Shown here: positions 35,742 through 42,738 of the stretch, piece after piece | Layout of the letters: the number at the start of each line of letters is the position of its first letter | Position numbering within the stretch: the first letter of the stretch is position 1 | Source: an uncultured Clostridia bacterium | GTDB lineage: Bacteria > Bacillota > Clostridia > Oscillospirales > Ruminococcaceae | NCBI GenBank assembly: GCA_947589355.1 | Contig: CANPZC010000016.1 | Coordinates: 1 to 51,523 of the forward strand | Reading direction: 5' to 3' | Length of the DNA stretch: 51,523 nt | Program-made: the position numbers and the translations under genes | The notes under the pieces: generated by a model | Told to the model about the DNA's origin: nothing | The model's database searches: none | What the model saw: only the letters and a program-made list of their open reading frames with translations

Positions 35742-36295
35742 CATGCGTTAAGAAATTCGGCAAGTCGTTTTATTTCGCTCTTTGCCGATATGTTTTCAGC
35801 CGCCGGAGTTTTATCCGTGCCGAGGCAGCAAACGGGCAGCGCAATATCTTTTACGCCGAACATTAAAAACACATCTTTCAGCGTTTCAAAAGCTTTTAGC
35901 GCGCCTGTAGTATCGCCGCTTCCGCCTGTGAGTATAACGCCGCCTTTGCGAATACTTAAATTTGGTGTTATACCGCGAAAACGCCTTTGCGAAAAATAAA
36001 GCTGCGCTCTGCTGCAAACGTCAAGCAGTCTGCCTGTGGGCTGAGAAAAATACAGCGGCGTTGCAATTACCAGATTATCGCTTCTTTCGGCGTATTCATA
36101 AACCTTTTGCATACCGTCGTTTATGGCGCACCTATCGCTTTTGCGGCAGGCGCGGCAGTCTACACACGGCGAGATATTTTCATGATAGCAGTCAACTATC
36201 ATATATTCCCCGTCAAGGTTTTCAAGCAGCATATCCAGTAAAAATGCCGTATCCCCTGCCCTGCGCGGAGAACCGAAAAGCACAAGAGTTTTCAT
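35741..36295 (-). CDS. NADPH-dependent FMN reductase / iron-sulfur flavoprotein
   Basis: 184 residues of flavodoxin-like fold (LVLFGSPRRAGDT as FMN phosphate loop, VIATPLYFSQPTG). Cysteines C44, C47, C50 and C56 (SPCVDCRACRKSDRCAIND) give the compact C-x2-C-x2-C-x5-C spacing of Isf-type iron-sulfur flavoproteins. It probably transfers electrons or reduces quinone- or oxygen-type stressors in anaerobes. Monocistronic. Confidence 0.85.
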   Translation of the reverse strand: MKTLVLFGSPRRAGDTAFLLDMLLENLDGEYMIVDCYHENISPCVDCRACRKSDRCAINDGMQKVYEYAERSDNLVIATPLYFSQPTGRLLDVCSRAQLYFSQRRFRGITPNLSIRKGGVILTGGSGDTTGALKAFETLKDVFLMFGVKDIALPVCCLGTDKTPAAENISAKSEIKRLAEFLNA

Positions 36296-36311
36296 AGTAT
36301 CACCACTTTAC

Positions 36312-36337
36312 AAAAAAGCCGCAGACAGTTCCGCGGC
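36312..36337 (-). terminator. Terminator of the response regulator-Hpt operon
   Basis: On the minus strand GCCGC/GCGGC closes a hairpin followed by TTTTTT. Confidence 0.7.
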
Positions 36338-36344
36338 AATTTTA

Positions 36345-36695
36345 TTATTCATCGACCTTTTTAAGCGCTGCGACGGTCATTTCATAGTCGCGAACAACGT
36401 TATCATAAAGTGAAACATCTTCAAGCGCCTTGCCGCCTCTGAGAGCCTCGCACAGGTCATGTGAAGACTTATACAGCGCTGTAAAACTAAGGTTCTGGCT
36501 GACGCCCTTTATTGTGTGCGCCGCTCTGAAAGCCTCGTCGTAATTTTTGGCTTCAAGCGATGTTTTCAGCAGTTCAAAGCTGGGGTCGTCCAAAAATCTG
36601 AGAGCAAACTTCTTCACCCTCTCCTCTTTCATCATTCTTGCAAGCACGTCGCTGTAGTCTGCGCCCATTTCTGCGTAACATTCCTGTATGTTCAT
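36345..36695 (-). CDS. Histidine phosphotransfer (Hpt) domain protein
   Basis: 116 residues, a single four-helix Hpt domain. FRAAHTIKGVSQNLSF places the phospho-accepting histidine at H60. It lies 4 bases after the HD-GYP regulator gene, so it probably passes phosphate to or from its receiver domain. No histidine kinase is encoded nearby. Confidence 0.9.
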   Translation of the reverse strand: MNIQECYAEMGADYSDVLARMMKEERVKKFALRFLDDPSFELLKTSLEAKNYDEAFRAAHTIKGVSQNLSFTALYKSSHDLCEALRGGKALEDVSLYDNVVRDYEMTVAALKKVDE

Positions 36696-36699
36696 ATTA

Positions 36700-38208
36700 C
36701 TACACCTCTGCTATTTCTGAATCTATAAGCCTTATAATACCGACCGTTCCCGTCAGCGAATCGTCGCTCCAAAGTGTACGGAAAATAATTCTCCAGAACT
36801 TGTTGCCGCTTTGAAGATCGCACTGACCGTCGGTCGCCTCTGCGGTGGTCTTGTATATCTCGTCTTCCAGCTTTTTATGCGTTTCAATGCCCATTGCATC
36901 AAGCAGTTTTGTGTTGCTTGCAGGCGACATTATTGTTTTTTCAACGCCCAGAAGCTCCGCGCTCTTATCCGAGAAAATAAGCATATCCGTCTTTGTAATA
37001 TACTCAAAAATAAGGTCGCTGCCGTAGACGTTATAAAACTCGTTCTTTTCCCTCTCATATTTAAGGCTTTGAGAGAGCAGGTCGCTGCGCGAAATGTTCT
37101 TGTTTTCAAGTATCTCCTGAGCTATCAGCCGCGACTCCGACTTGCTGAGTTCCTCTATCATATCTTTAGAGAGCTCCGACTTTATCATTTCAGCCGAATC
37201 TACCAGACATTCCATAAGCATAGGGTTGAACACGCCGCACTCGTTGTTTAGTATCATTTCAACAGCCTTTTCATGCGTGAAAGCTTTTTTATAGCACCTC
37301 TCGCTCGTCAGCGCATCGTAAACATCTGCAACGGCAACCACCTGCGCTGAGATAGGTATCTCGTCGCCTTTAAGACCGTCGGGATATCCCCTGCCGTCAA
37401 AACGTTCATGGTGCCAGCGGCATATTTCAAATACCGAGCGCACAAGCGGTTCGTCTTTATATATAGGAAGCTGATTTACAAGGTCTCCGCCTGCCGCCGA
37501 GTGCGTTTTCATAATGGCGTACTCCTCGTCGGTAAGTCTGCCCGGCTTATTAAGAATGGAATCGGGTATAGAAATTTTACCTATATCGTGCAGCGCCGAG
37601 GCGTTTGCTATCATAGCTTTTGTAGATTTTGTAAGCGCATATTTATCGGTCTTCTGCGTAAGGCAATCGAGCAGTATCTCTGTTATCCTGCGCACGTGCA
37701 GAACGTGCAGACCGCTCTCGCCGTTACGAAATTCAACTATATGGCTGAGGATATTTATCAGCATCTCGCTGTTCTTTTCTTTTTCCTCTACCTGCTCTTC
37801 AACTGTTTCAATGAGCTTTTTCTGCTTTGAATACAGCATGATAGTATTTATAACTCTTCTGCGTACTATCATCATATTGAACGGGCGCGGTATGTAGTCG
37901 GTAGCACCCAGTCTGTAAGCGTGCTCCATGCTCTCGGGCGAGCTTTCGGAAGATATCATAATAACGGGAAGATCCTCTATGATCCTCAGCTTGTTCATAA
38001 CTTTCAGCACCTGAAAACCGTCGACCTCGGGCATAAAAATATCAAGCAGCACCAGCGAAAACGAACTTCCCTGGTTAGATATCACCGCGATAGCTTCCTT
38101 GCCGTCGGCGCACTGATACACGTCAAAGTCATCTTCCAGCATATCTATAAGAAGTTCTCTGTTTGCCTCGTTATCGTCAACTATAAGTATTTTATGTTTT
38201 TCAGACAT
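36700..38208 (-). CDS. Response regulator with HD-GYP and C-terminal PAS-like domain
   Basis: 502 residues. The receiver domain (1-125) has phospho-acceptor D56 (VLLDIFMP), but the usual lysine is arginine (IPRPF, R108). A coiled coil leads to an HD-GYP domain with HD at 207-208 (ALHDIGKISIPDSIL), HH in CRWHHERF and GYP at 274-276 (DGRGYPDGLKG), complete for cyclic-di-GMP hydrolysis. The last 130 residues look like a PAS-type sensor (DLIFEYITKTDMLIFSD). The output is therefore probably second-messenger turnover controlled by phosphorylation. Confidence 0.92.
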   Translation of the reverse strand: MSEKHKILIVDDNEANRELLIDMLEDDFDVYQCADGKEAIAVISNQGSSFSLVLLDIFMPEVDGFQVLKVMNKLRIIEDLPVIMISSESSPESMEHAYRLGATDYIPRPFNMMIVRRRVINTIMLYSKQKKLIETVEEQVEEKEKNSEMLINILSHIVEFRNGESGLHVLHVRRITEILLDCLTQKTDKYALTKSTKAMIANASALHDIGKISIPDSILNKPGRLTDEEYAIMKTHSAAGGDLVNQLPIYKDEPLVRSVFEICRWHHERFDGRGYPDGLKGDEIPISAQVVAVADVYDALTSERCYKKAFTHEKAVEMILNNECGVFNPMLMECLVDSAEMIKSELSKDMIEELSKSESRLIAQEILENKNISRSDLLSQSLKYEREKNEFYNVYGSDLIFEYITKTDMLIFSDKSAELLGVEKTIMSPASNTKLLDAMGIETHKKLEDEIYKTTAEATDGQCDLQSGNKFWRIIFRTLWSDDSLTGTVGIIRLIDSEIAEV

Positions 38209-38322
38209 AGCATCTCCTCCGTTCTAAAAAAGATGTAATGACCTGTAATAATGCAAGCCGCGTATGCCTTTTGCAAAGCCCTGTTTTTTCTATATTACGA
38301 CATTAAAAGACCATACATATAT

Positions 38323-38351
38323 ATTATAACTCAATTTTGCCCGAATGTCAA
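38323..38351 (-). promoter_or_regulatory. Promoter of the HD-GYP regulator operon
   Basis: TTGACA (38351-38346), 17 bases, TATAAT (38328-38323) on the minus strand. The leader is about 108 bases long; I see no known riboswitch in it. Confidence 0.7.
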
Positions 38352-38477
38352 CCACGCAAGCGAAAAAAGCCGCAGTGCAGAAAATGAATGACAAAAATGC
38401 GGTCTTAATATGTTATTCTATTTATTTCCATCGGCATGGGGCTTGTAGGATAATTATCAGAATGTTGTTCTGATGAC

Positions 38478-38506
38478 TTGACTTGGAACAGCTTTTTTGT
38501 TATAAT
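38478..38506 (+). promoter_or_regulatory. Consensus-like promoter of a possible small RNA
   Basis: TTGACT (38478-38483), 17 bases, TATAAT (38501-38506) with no recognisable gene downstream before a terminator. Confidence 0.6.
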
Positions 38507-38512
38507 TTGTGT

Positions 38513-38608
38513 AAAGGAACAGACTTAATGCGCCGCGTGGCACACTTTCAGAACACTCACAGGCAATATAAAATTAAAAAGACTTCTCTTTTTCGGGAAG
38601 TCTTTTTG
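38513..38608 (+). ncRNA. Candidate small RNA or remnant transcript
   Basis: A promoter 7 bases upstream and an intrinsic terminator (AAAGACTTC/GAAGTCTTT, 38578-38605, then a T tract) would give a transcript of about 95 bases. A 31-codon frame at 38528 has AAAGGA upstream but runs through the terminator, so it is probably not a gene. No known RNA family is recognised. Confidence 0.4.
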
Positions 38609-38630
38609 TTACAAAAAAACTAAAAAACAA

Positions 38631-38655
38631 AGAGATGACTAAAGCAGTCATCTCT
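38631..38655 (-). terminator. Terminator of the tRNA-Gln transcript
   Basis: A perfect 10-bp stem AGAGATGACT/AGTCATCTCT with loop of 5, followed on the minus strand by TTTGTTTTTT. Confidence 0.8.
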
Positions 38656-38712
38656 CTGTTCAAAAGAATATGAAAAAAGATTATAAAAAAGTAACCATAA
38701 AATGCAATTTAC

Positions 38713-38809
38713 CGACTGAAACATCAGTCGCTTCTATCAGCGTTCCGAACTAGTTCGGGGCGCTATCAAAGGCTTGCTGTACAAACCTTTGATAGCTCTC
38801 TGAGCTATC
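38713..38809 (-). other. Structured trailer downstream of the tRNA-Gln genes
   Basis: This stretch holds a perfect 14-base palindrome (CCGAACTAGTTCGG, 38745-38758), a CGACTGA/TCAGTCG hairpin (38713-38730), and an 11-bp hairpin 38762-38772/38786-38796 whose 3' arm can instead pair with 38804-38809. No gene is seen. Confidence 0.5.
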
Positions 38810-38835
38810 GCTTTCAGTCGTTTGATATTAAAAAA

Positions 38836-38911
38836 TGGCTGGGGTGGAAAGATTCGAACTTTCGGAATGACGGAGTCAGAGTCCGTTGCCTTACCGCTTG
38901 GCGACACCCCA
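38836..38911 (-). tRNA. tRNA-Gln (anticodon CUG)
   Basis: A 76-base cloverleaf with TGGGGTG/CACCCCA acceptor stem, anticodon stem ACGGA/TCCGT and loop CTCTGAC, GTTCGAATC T-loop, discriminator G and encoded CCA. It is nearly identical to the tRNA-Gln upstream except for the acceptor and T stems. Confidence 0.95.
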
Positions 38912-38945
38912 AAATTGCTATTGCGTGTATACGGCACAGCCGCTC

Positions 38946-39021
38946 TGGTTGGGATAGATGGATTCGAACCATCGGAATGACGGAGTCAAAGTCCGTTGCC
39001 TTACCGCTTGGCTATATCCCA
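38946..39021 (-). tRNA. tRNA-Gln (anticodon UUG)
   Basis: 76 bases, acceptor stem TGGGATA/TATCCCA, anticodon loop CTTTGAC between ACGGA and TCCGT, encoded CCA. Transcribed first of the pair. Confidence 0.95.
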
Positions 39022-39047
39022 GTATCTATTCTCAACGTCACTAGATT

Positions 39048-39076
39048 ATTATATCAGTATTTTGCCTTAAATGCAA
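39048..39076 (-). promoter_or_regulatory. Promoter of the tRNA-Gln pair
   Basis: TTGCAT (39076-39071), 17 bases, TATAAT (39053-39048) on the minus strand, 27 bases before the first tRNA. Confidence 0.65.
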
Positions 39077-39157
39077 GCGCGGCGGCGCTTTGTTTACAAA
39101 AAATTCATAATTATCTGTCTGCGGCTATTAAAAATTTTGGAAAAGTCTCGAAAAGTG

Positions 39158-39186
39158 TTGATTTTCAGTAAAATTTCTGTTATAGT
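39158..39186 (+). promoter_or_regulatory. mscL promoter
   Basis: TTGATT (39158-39163), 17 bases, TATAGT (39181-39186). Confidence 0.65.
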
Positions 39187-39220
39187 ATTATTAGAAATAT
39201 TTTTTGGAGGTATACATACT

Positions 39221-39748
39221 ATGGGTGCAAAATCATTAAAAGAGGGCGGTGCAGCCGCTCTTAAAAAAACAGGCGGATTTTTCGGCGAATTTAAGGCGTT
39301 CATCTCGCGCGGAAACGTCATGGATCTGGCGGTCGGCGTTATCATCGGCGGAGCGTTTCAGGGCATAGTTACCGCTCTGACGGCAGATTTCATCAATCCG
39401 CTGATCTCGTCTATCGGCGGCGCAGAGGTCGCGGGCTCGGTTCGTCTGCCGTGGGTAAATTACGATGGCATGACACTTGAAGAAGTTCAGAGTATGTCGC
39501 TCAATTACGGCGACTTCATCACCGCTATAATCAACTTCCTCATCATGGCGTTCATAATCTTCATACTTATGAAGAGCATAAACAAGCTTATGAGCCTTGG
39601 CAAGAAAGCGGAAGAACCCGCTCCCGAAGAGCCTGCTCCCAAGCCTGACGACGTTGTACTTCTGGAAGAGATACGCGACCTGTTGAAGCAGCAAAACGGC
39701 TCCGCCGCAGCGACAGCTGAAACAGTTACAGCCGCGGCCGAAGAATAG
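39221..39748 (+). CDS. mscL: Large-conductance mechanosensitive channel MscL
   Basis: Opens under membrane tension to release solutes on hypo-osmotic shock. 175 residues with TM1 FISRGNVMDLAVGVIIGGAF, a periplasmic loop, TM2 FITAIINFLIMAFIIFIL and a C-terminal helix. It is longer than most MscL (about 135-150) because of a Pro/Glu-rich insert before the final helix and an Ala/Thr-rich tail. The ATG at 39221 follows TGGAGG by 10 bases; the frame continues upstream but the promoter lies inside it. Confidence 0.97.
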   Translation: MGAKSLKEGGAAALKKTGGFFGEFKAFISRGNVMDLAVGVIIGGAFQGIVTALTADFINPLISSIGGAEVAGSVRLPWVNYDGMTLEEVQSMSLNYGDFITAIINFLIMAFIIFILMKSINKLMSLGKKAEEPAPEEPAPKPDDVVLLEEIRDLLKQQNGSAAATAETVTAAAEE

Positions 39749-39756
39749 GAATGATA

Positions 39757-39790
39757 AAAGCAGCCTGCCGAAAGGTAAGCTGCTTTTTTA
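39757..39790 (+). terminator. mscL terminator
   Basis: AAGCAGC and GCTGCTT close a hairpin followed by TTTTT, right after the mscL stop. Confidence 0.8.
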
Positions 39791-39807
39791 TTACATTTTA
39801 TATTTAC

Positions 39808-40368
39808 TTATGTCTTCTTCGCATCGCTGAGTGTCCAGTTGGTTTTTTCAGCAATGTTCGGGTAACCGCCGACATATCGTGAGTTAGCGGATTCAGCCCA
39901 TATGATCCCGTTCGGGAAACCATAGGCGTTTATTGAAAAAGCATAAACAGTTCCTGTAAAATCACGTCCCAGATTTATAGCCATCGCATTTTCAACAAAG
40001 GTCATAGCGCCGGCCGGTGTGTTTACTTCACTGTCTCTTTCAGGGATAACAGGCGTAAGATTGCCGTTTTCGGGCGGCTTTGCGACAGGATTCATGTAAT
40101 TTCCGCCGCTTCTCGAATAATCACCCTGCGGCAGCTTTATGCCGCCGTTTATGCACTGCTGGCAATAGCTGTTAAGCGCGTTGTAAGCGGTTTTAGCCGA
40201 GGAATTAGCCGTGTCCAGTCTTGACTGGGTAACATAGCCGATCATTGACGGTACGATAATTGCCGCCAAAACACCGATTATAGCAAGAACAACGATAAGC
40301 TCCACAAGGGTAAAGCCCTTGCTCATTGCGTTTTTGTCGTTCTTTATATTTTTGAACATTTTACGCAT
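39808..40368 (-). CDS. Type IV pilin-like protein, orphan
   Basis: 186 residues. A class III (prepilin) leader ends KG at residue 18, followed by FTLVELIVVLAIIGVLAAII with the conserved Glu at +5. The mature domain has two cysteines close together (CQQC) and a variable C terminus. No prepilin peptidase, assembly ATPase or platform protein is encoded in the window, so it must use a system elsewhere. AAAGG lies about 12 bases upstream of the start. Confidence 0.88.
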   Translation of the reverse strand: MRKMFKNIKNDKNAMSKGFTLVELIVVLAIIGVLAAIIVPSMIGYVTQSRLDTANSSAKTAYNALNSYCQQCINGGIKLPQGDYSRSGGNYMNPVAKPPENGNLTPVIPERDSEVNTPAGAMTFVENAMAINLGRDFTGTVYAFSINAYGFPNGIIWAESANSRYVGGYPNIAEKTNWTLSDAKKT

Positions 40369-40406
40369 GACCGCATCTGTCCTTTCAAAAGCATATTTAC
40401 TATTTA

Positions 40407-40435
40407 ATTATATCTTGAACGGTTCAAAAAGTCAA
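40407..40435 (-). promoter_or_regulatory. Pilin promoter with operator-like palindrome
   Basis: TTGACT (40435-40430), 17 bases, TATAAT (40412-40407) on the minus strand. A 13-base palindrome TTGAAC-G-GTTCAA (40415-40427) fills the spacer, so a repressor may act here. Confidence 0.6.
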
Positions 40436-40528
40436 TACAATTAAGCAAATTTAACTTTGCGCCCCGTGATTTTTGGTTATACCGCACAAAAACCAACGCT
40501 CTGTTTTGCACACTTTGCGTTTTGCGCT

Positions 40529-40549
40529 GTCAGAGGTCAGAAGTAAGAA
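40529..40549 (+). repeat. Short heptanucleotide-period repeat
   Basis: GTCAGAG, GTCAGAA and GTAAGAA in the 284-base gap between the pilin and XRE genes. ACCGCACAAAAAC, also found near 24822, lies about 45 bases to the left. The rest of the gap shows nothing recognisable except a CTTGAC/GTCAAG inverted repeat near 40612-40640. Confidence 0.4.
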
Positions 40550-40652
40550 AGGGTTTTTACAACCTTTGCAGTGGGTATTCAGTTGTGGTTTTATAAATAT
40601 GTATCATTTCTTGACTGTTGGCATTCTGTAATGTCAAGGCAAGAGCCGCCTG

Positions 40653-40862
40653 CTATTTTTCGGGAACGTATTCCAGAATATCGCCGGGCTGGCAGTCAAG
40701 CGCCTTACAAATAGCGTCCAGCGTTGAGAAGCGTATCGCGCTTATTTTGCCGGTTTTTATTTTAGAAAGATTTACATTGCTCACGCCGACCTTTTCGCTA
40801 AGCTCGTTAAGGCTCATTTTCCTGTCAGCCATAACACGGTCAAGTCGTAAAATTATTGCCAT
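40653..40862 (-). CDS. XRE/Cro-CI type regulator
   Basis: 69 residues, essentially one helix-turn-helix domain: MSLNELSEKVGVSNVNLSKI followed by RFSTLDAICKALDCQPGDIL. The ATG at 40862 has GGTGAG 4 bases upstream; a GTG three codons earlier lies inside that site. It follows the DUF2975 gene by 11 bases, a standard regulator/membrane protein pair in Firmicutes. Confidence 0.9.
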   Translation of the reverse strand: MAIILRLDRVMADRKMSLNELSEKVGVSNVNLSKIKTGKISAIRFSTLDAICKALDCQPGDILEYVPEK

Positions 40863-40873
40863 TATTCTCACCT

Positions 40874-41557
40874 TTACAGAGTTTCGTCAGACTGTTTTTG
40901 CAGCTGCGCGCCGTATCTGAAAAGATATGCAAAAAACAGTATCACGCACACTACTATCAGCACCGCGGCGGTATTTACGCCTGTAGCAGGCAAAATTGAG
41001 ATCGCCGCAAACGGTATAAGAGATATAGCAAAATGTTTCATTGCCTTGGTAACGCTGTCTTCAAACGGCGAAGCGCAGCTTTTCAGGGCTTTTGCAAGTT
41101 TTCCGCCGAACACAAGGGCTATCAGTGCCGCCGCACCTGCCAGCGCCGCATATGCCATAGCCAGCGTTAAGGCAAGTTTTACTTCGGTTGTGGTAATGCC
41201 GTCAGCAGAGGCGTTTATAACGTATTTGAATGTGCCGTCGCCCATGGAGATCTTATCGGGCGTGAAATCAAAACTCAGCCCCATTACCCCTATGCTTACC
41301 CTGTCGGTGTCAACCAGGTTCTCGGCAAAAATGTCAAATATAGTGCCTTTTTCAGAGCTGTTCACGGTAATTTCTCCGTTCGCGCTGCCGCTTGCCGTGA
41401 TAAAGTCTTCGGGCATAAACTGACAAAACACCCCTGCCGCGACTGCGCACACTATACATATTATCATGATGACTTTGGCAATGTTGATGACGATGTTGGC
41501 GATCTTTCCGAGGGTGTTTATTTTTCTTACGTTTTCGTTTCTTTCGTATGTTTCCAT
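40874..41557 (-). CDS. DUF2975-like four-helix membrane protein
   Basis: 227 residues with about four hydrophobic segments (near residues 20-48, 130-155, 170-190 and 195-215) and a polar extracytoplasmic loop after the first. Proteins of this type sit next to small XRE regulators, as here. Function unknown; it may transmit a signal to the regulator. AAGGAG precedes the ATG. Confidence 0.75.
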   Translation of the reverse strand: METYERNENVRKINTLGKIANIVINIAKVIMIICIVCAVAAGVFCQFMPEDFITASGSANGEITVNSSEKGTIFDIFAENLVDTDRVSIGVMGLSFDFTPDKISMGDGTFKYVINASADGITTTEVKLALTLAMAYAALAGAAALIALVFGGKLAKALKSCASPFEDSVTKAMKHFAISLIPFAAISILPATGVNTAAVLIVVCVILFFAYLFRYGAQLQKQSDETL

Positions 41558-41614
41558 ATAAATTCTCCTTAAAAGTTTTTGTGTTTAACGCACAAGCTTG
41601 CTTTGTATATTTAT

Positions 41615-41680
41615 ATTTTAACACGTGAATTATCTTTTGTCAATGAATTTTTAATGATAAACGATAAATTTTTAACGTTT
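41615..41680 (-). promoter_or_regulatory. Promoter and possible operator of the DUF2975-XRE operon
   Basis: TTGACA (41643-41638), 17 bases, TAAAAT (41620-41615) on the minus strand. An AAACG...CGTTT inverted repeat (41659-41680) lies just upstream and could be an operator. Confidence 0.55.
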
Positions 41681-41749
41681 AGACAAATCAGAGTACGTAC
41701 AGGCGAGAAAAGTTGTATAAGTTGTCGCAAAGTTTTTTGAAAATTTGCT

Positions 41750-41777
41750 TGACATGGCAATGTTATTGTGATATAAT
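41750..41777 (+). promoter_or_regulatory. Promoter of initiator tRNA
   Basis: TTGACA (41750-41755), 16 bases, TATAAT (41772-41777), 27 bases before the tRNA. Confidence 0.75.
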
Positions 41778-41804
41778 AATCTTACTGACCTTAAAAAAGC
41801 ATAT

Positions 41805-41880
<76 letters not shown>

Positions 41881-41881
41881 C

Positions 41882-41920
41882 GTCGTCGCGGACTTCGTAT
41901 CACTCGCGGCGACTTTTCTT
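41882..41920 (+). terminator. Terminator after tRNA-fMet
   Basis: GTCGTCGCG pairs with CGCGGCGAC (one G-U), followed by TTTTCTTTT. Confidence 0.8.
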
Positions 41921-42076
41921 TTATACTTGTGGAAAAGTCACCTCTCACTCACTCCGTCGCTCCTCCTTTCCAAACCGAGTCTCGCTTGCTTATCCTGTTC
42001 GCTTGTAAACGCGCTCACAACGGCTAAGCTGCGCTACCAACTCGTTTTGGTTCTAAGAAAAGCTGCACCCAATTTC

Positions 42077-42104
42077 GGGACACAGAGCGATGTGTCCCTT
42101 TTTT
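42077..42104 (+). terminator. Orphan terminator
   Basis: GGGACAC/GTGTCCC stem followed by six T. No gene ends here: 41921-42161 shows no credible reading frame and may be debris of an earlier insertion. Confidence 0.7.
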
Positions 42105-42161
42105 GCGCTCGTGAAAATAGTTTTGTGTATATTATCAGCCTGAATTTTTTCTGCAAAAGTA

Positions 42162-42190
42162 TTGACAGATCCTGTCGGATATTATATAAT
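42162..42190 (+). promoter_or_regulatory. Promoter of repeat-RNA cassette 1
   Basis: Perfect consensus hexamers TTGACA (42162-42167) and TATAAT (42185-42190) with a 17-base spacer. Confidence 0.85.
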
Positions 42191-42196
42191 ACTAAT

Positions 42197-42380
42197 GGTG
42201 GCAGGCAAAGACCTGTCGTATGGGAGCATTCGGCTTCTGTAAAGAGTGGTGAGTCCTACCGTAAGTGGAAGTTGTAAAAGCAGTGTGTCCTACTGTAAGT
42301 GGAAGTTGTAAAAGCAGTGTGTCCTACTGAGAGTGGAAGTTCTTTTATAGGGGAGTTGTTTATACAGCTTCCTTTAGTTT
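42197..42380 (+). ncRNA. Repeat-pseudoknot RNA, cassette 1
   Basis: The predicted transcript starts at GGTG. A hairpin follows (GGCAGG/CCTGTC, loop CAAAGA), then a small second hairpin and three units of about 34 bases (from 42242, 42276 and 42310). In units 2 and 3 CAGT pairs with ACTG, while TCC in that loop can pair with the downstream GGA, an H-type pseudoknot. A 10-11-bp hairpin (42349-42374) ends it. No reading frame spans it. The build recalls type III antitoxin RNAs, but no ToxN-like gene follows. Confidence 0.6.
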
Positions 42381-42409
42381 TGATGTAATAATAGCGAGAA
42401 ACCAAAGTG

Positions 42410-42422
42410 TGTCACCGTGACA
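42410..42422. promoter_or_regulatory. Palindrome upstream of cassette 2 promoter
   Basis: TGTCAC-C-GTGACA is a perfect 13-base palindrome 29 bases upstream of the -35 box of cassette 2, so it may be an operator. It is not repeated before cassettes 1 and 3. Confidence 0.4.
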
Positions 42423-42451
42423 AACTTTTTACTGTCAGAAAGAAAAAAGTG

Positions 42452-42480
42452 TTGACAAATCTTTTTTTATGATGTATAAT
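42452..42480 (+). promoter_or_regulatory. Promoter of repeat-RNA cassette 2
   Basis: TTGACA (42452-42457), 17 bases, TATAAT (42475-42480). Confidence 0.85.
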
Positions 42481-42486
42481 ATATAT

Positions 42487-42695
42487 GGTGATAAGCACAG
42501 ACTTATCAAATATCGGTTATCCTGACCGTGCAAAAATGGGAGCTATAAGAGACGGAAACCCTACCGTATAAAATAACCGGGAACTATAAAAGACGGGTCA
42601 CTCGACCGTATAAAATATTCGAGTGCTATAAAAGACGGGAACCCTACCGAGCGAATAGGATATAAAAAGTCGTGATCATTCACGGCTTTTATTTT
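42487..42695 (+). ncRNA. Repeat-pseudoknot RNA, cassette 2
   Basis: It starts GGTG with hairpin GATAAG/CTTATC around loop CACAGA. A CGGT/ACCG unit and three units with 41-42-base spacing follow (ACGG at 42552, 42593 and 42635, each pairing with a CCG(T) 8-9 bases on). The loop of the second of these (CACTCGA, 42599-42605) pairs perfectly with TCGAGTG (42619-42625), while the first uses CCC with GGG, so loop and partner change together. A terminator (AAAGTCGTG/CACGGCTTT, then TATTTT) closes it at 42664-42695. Confidence 0.62.
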
Positions 42696-42703
42696 AATAA
42701 CTA

Positions 42704-42732
42704 TTGACAAATACATATATATGGTGTATAAT
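42704..42732 (+). promoter_or_regulatory. Promoter of repeat-RNA cassette 3
   Basis: TTGACA (42704-42709), 17 bases, TATAAT (42727-42732), 9 bases after the terminator of cassette 2. Confidence 0.85.
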
Positions 42733-42738
42733 ATATAT

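Noticed and set aside
38209-38316. c-di-GMP or other riboswitch in the HD-GYP operon leader
   Set aside because: The leader is about 108 bases, but the conserved GEMM-type bases and paired stems are not visible.
38528-38623. 31-codon frame with AAAGGA upstream
   Set aside because: It runs through the terminator hairpin and has no recognisable features, so a small RNA or remnant is more likely.
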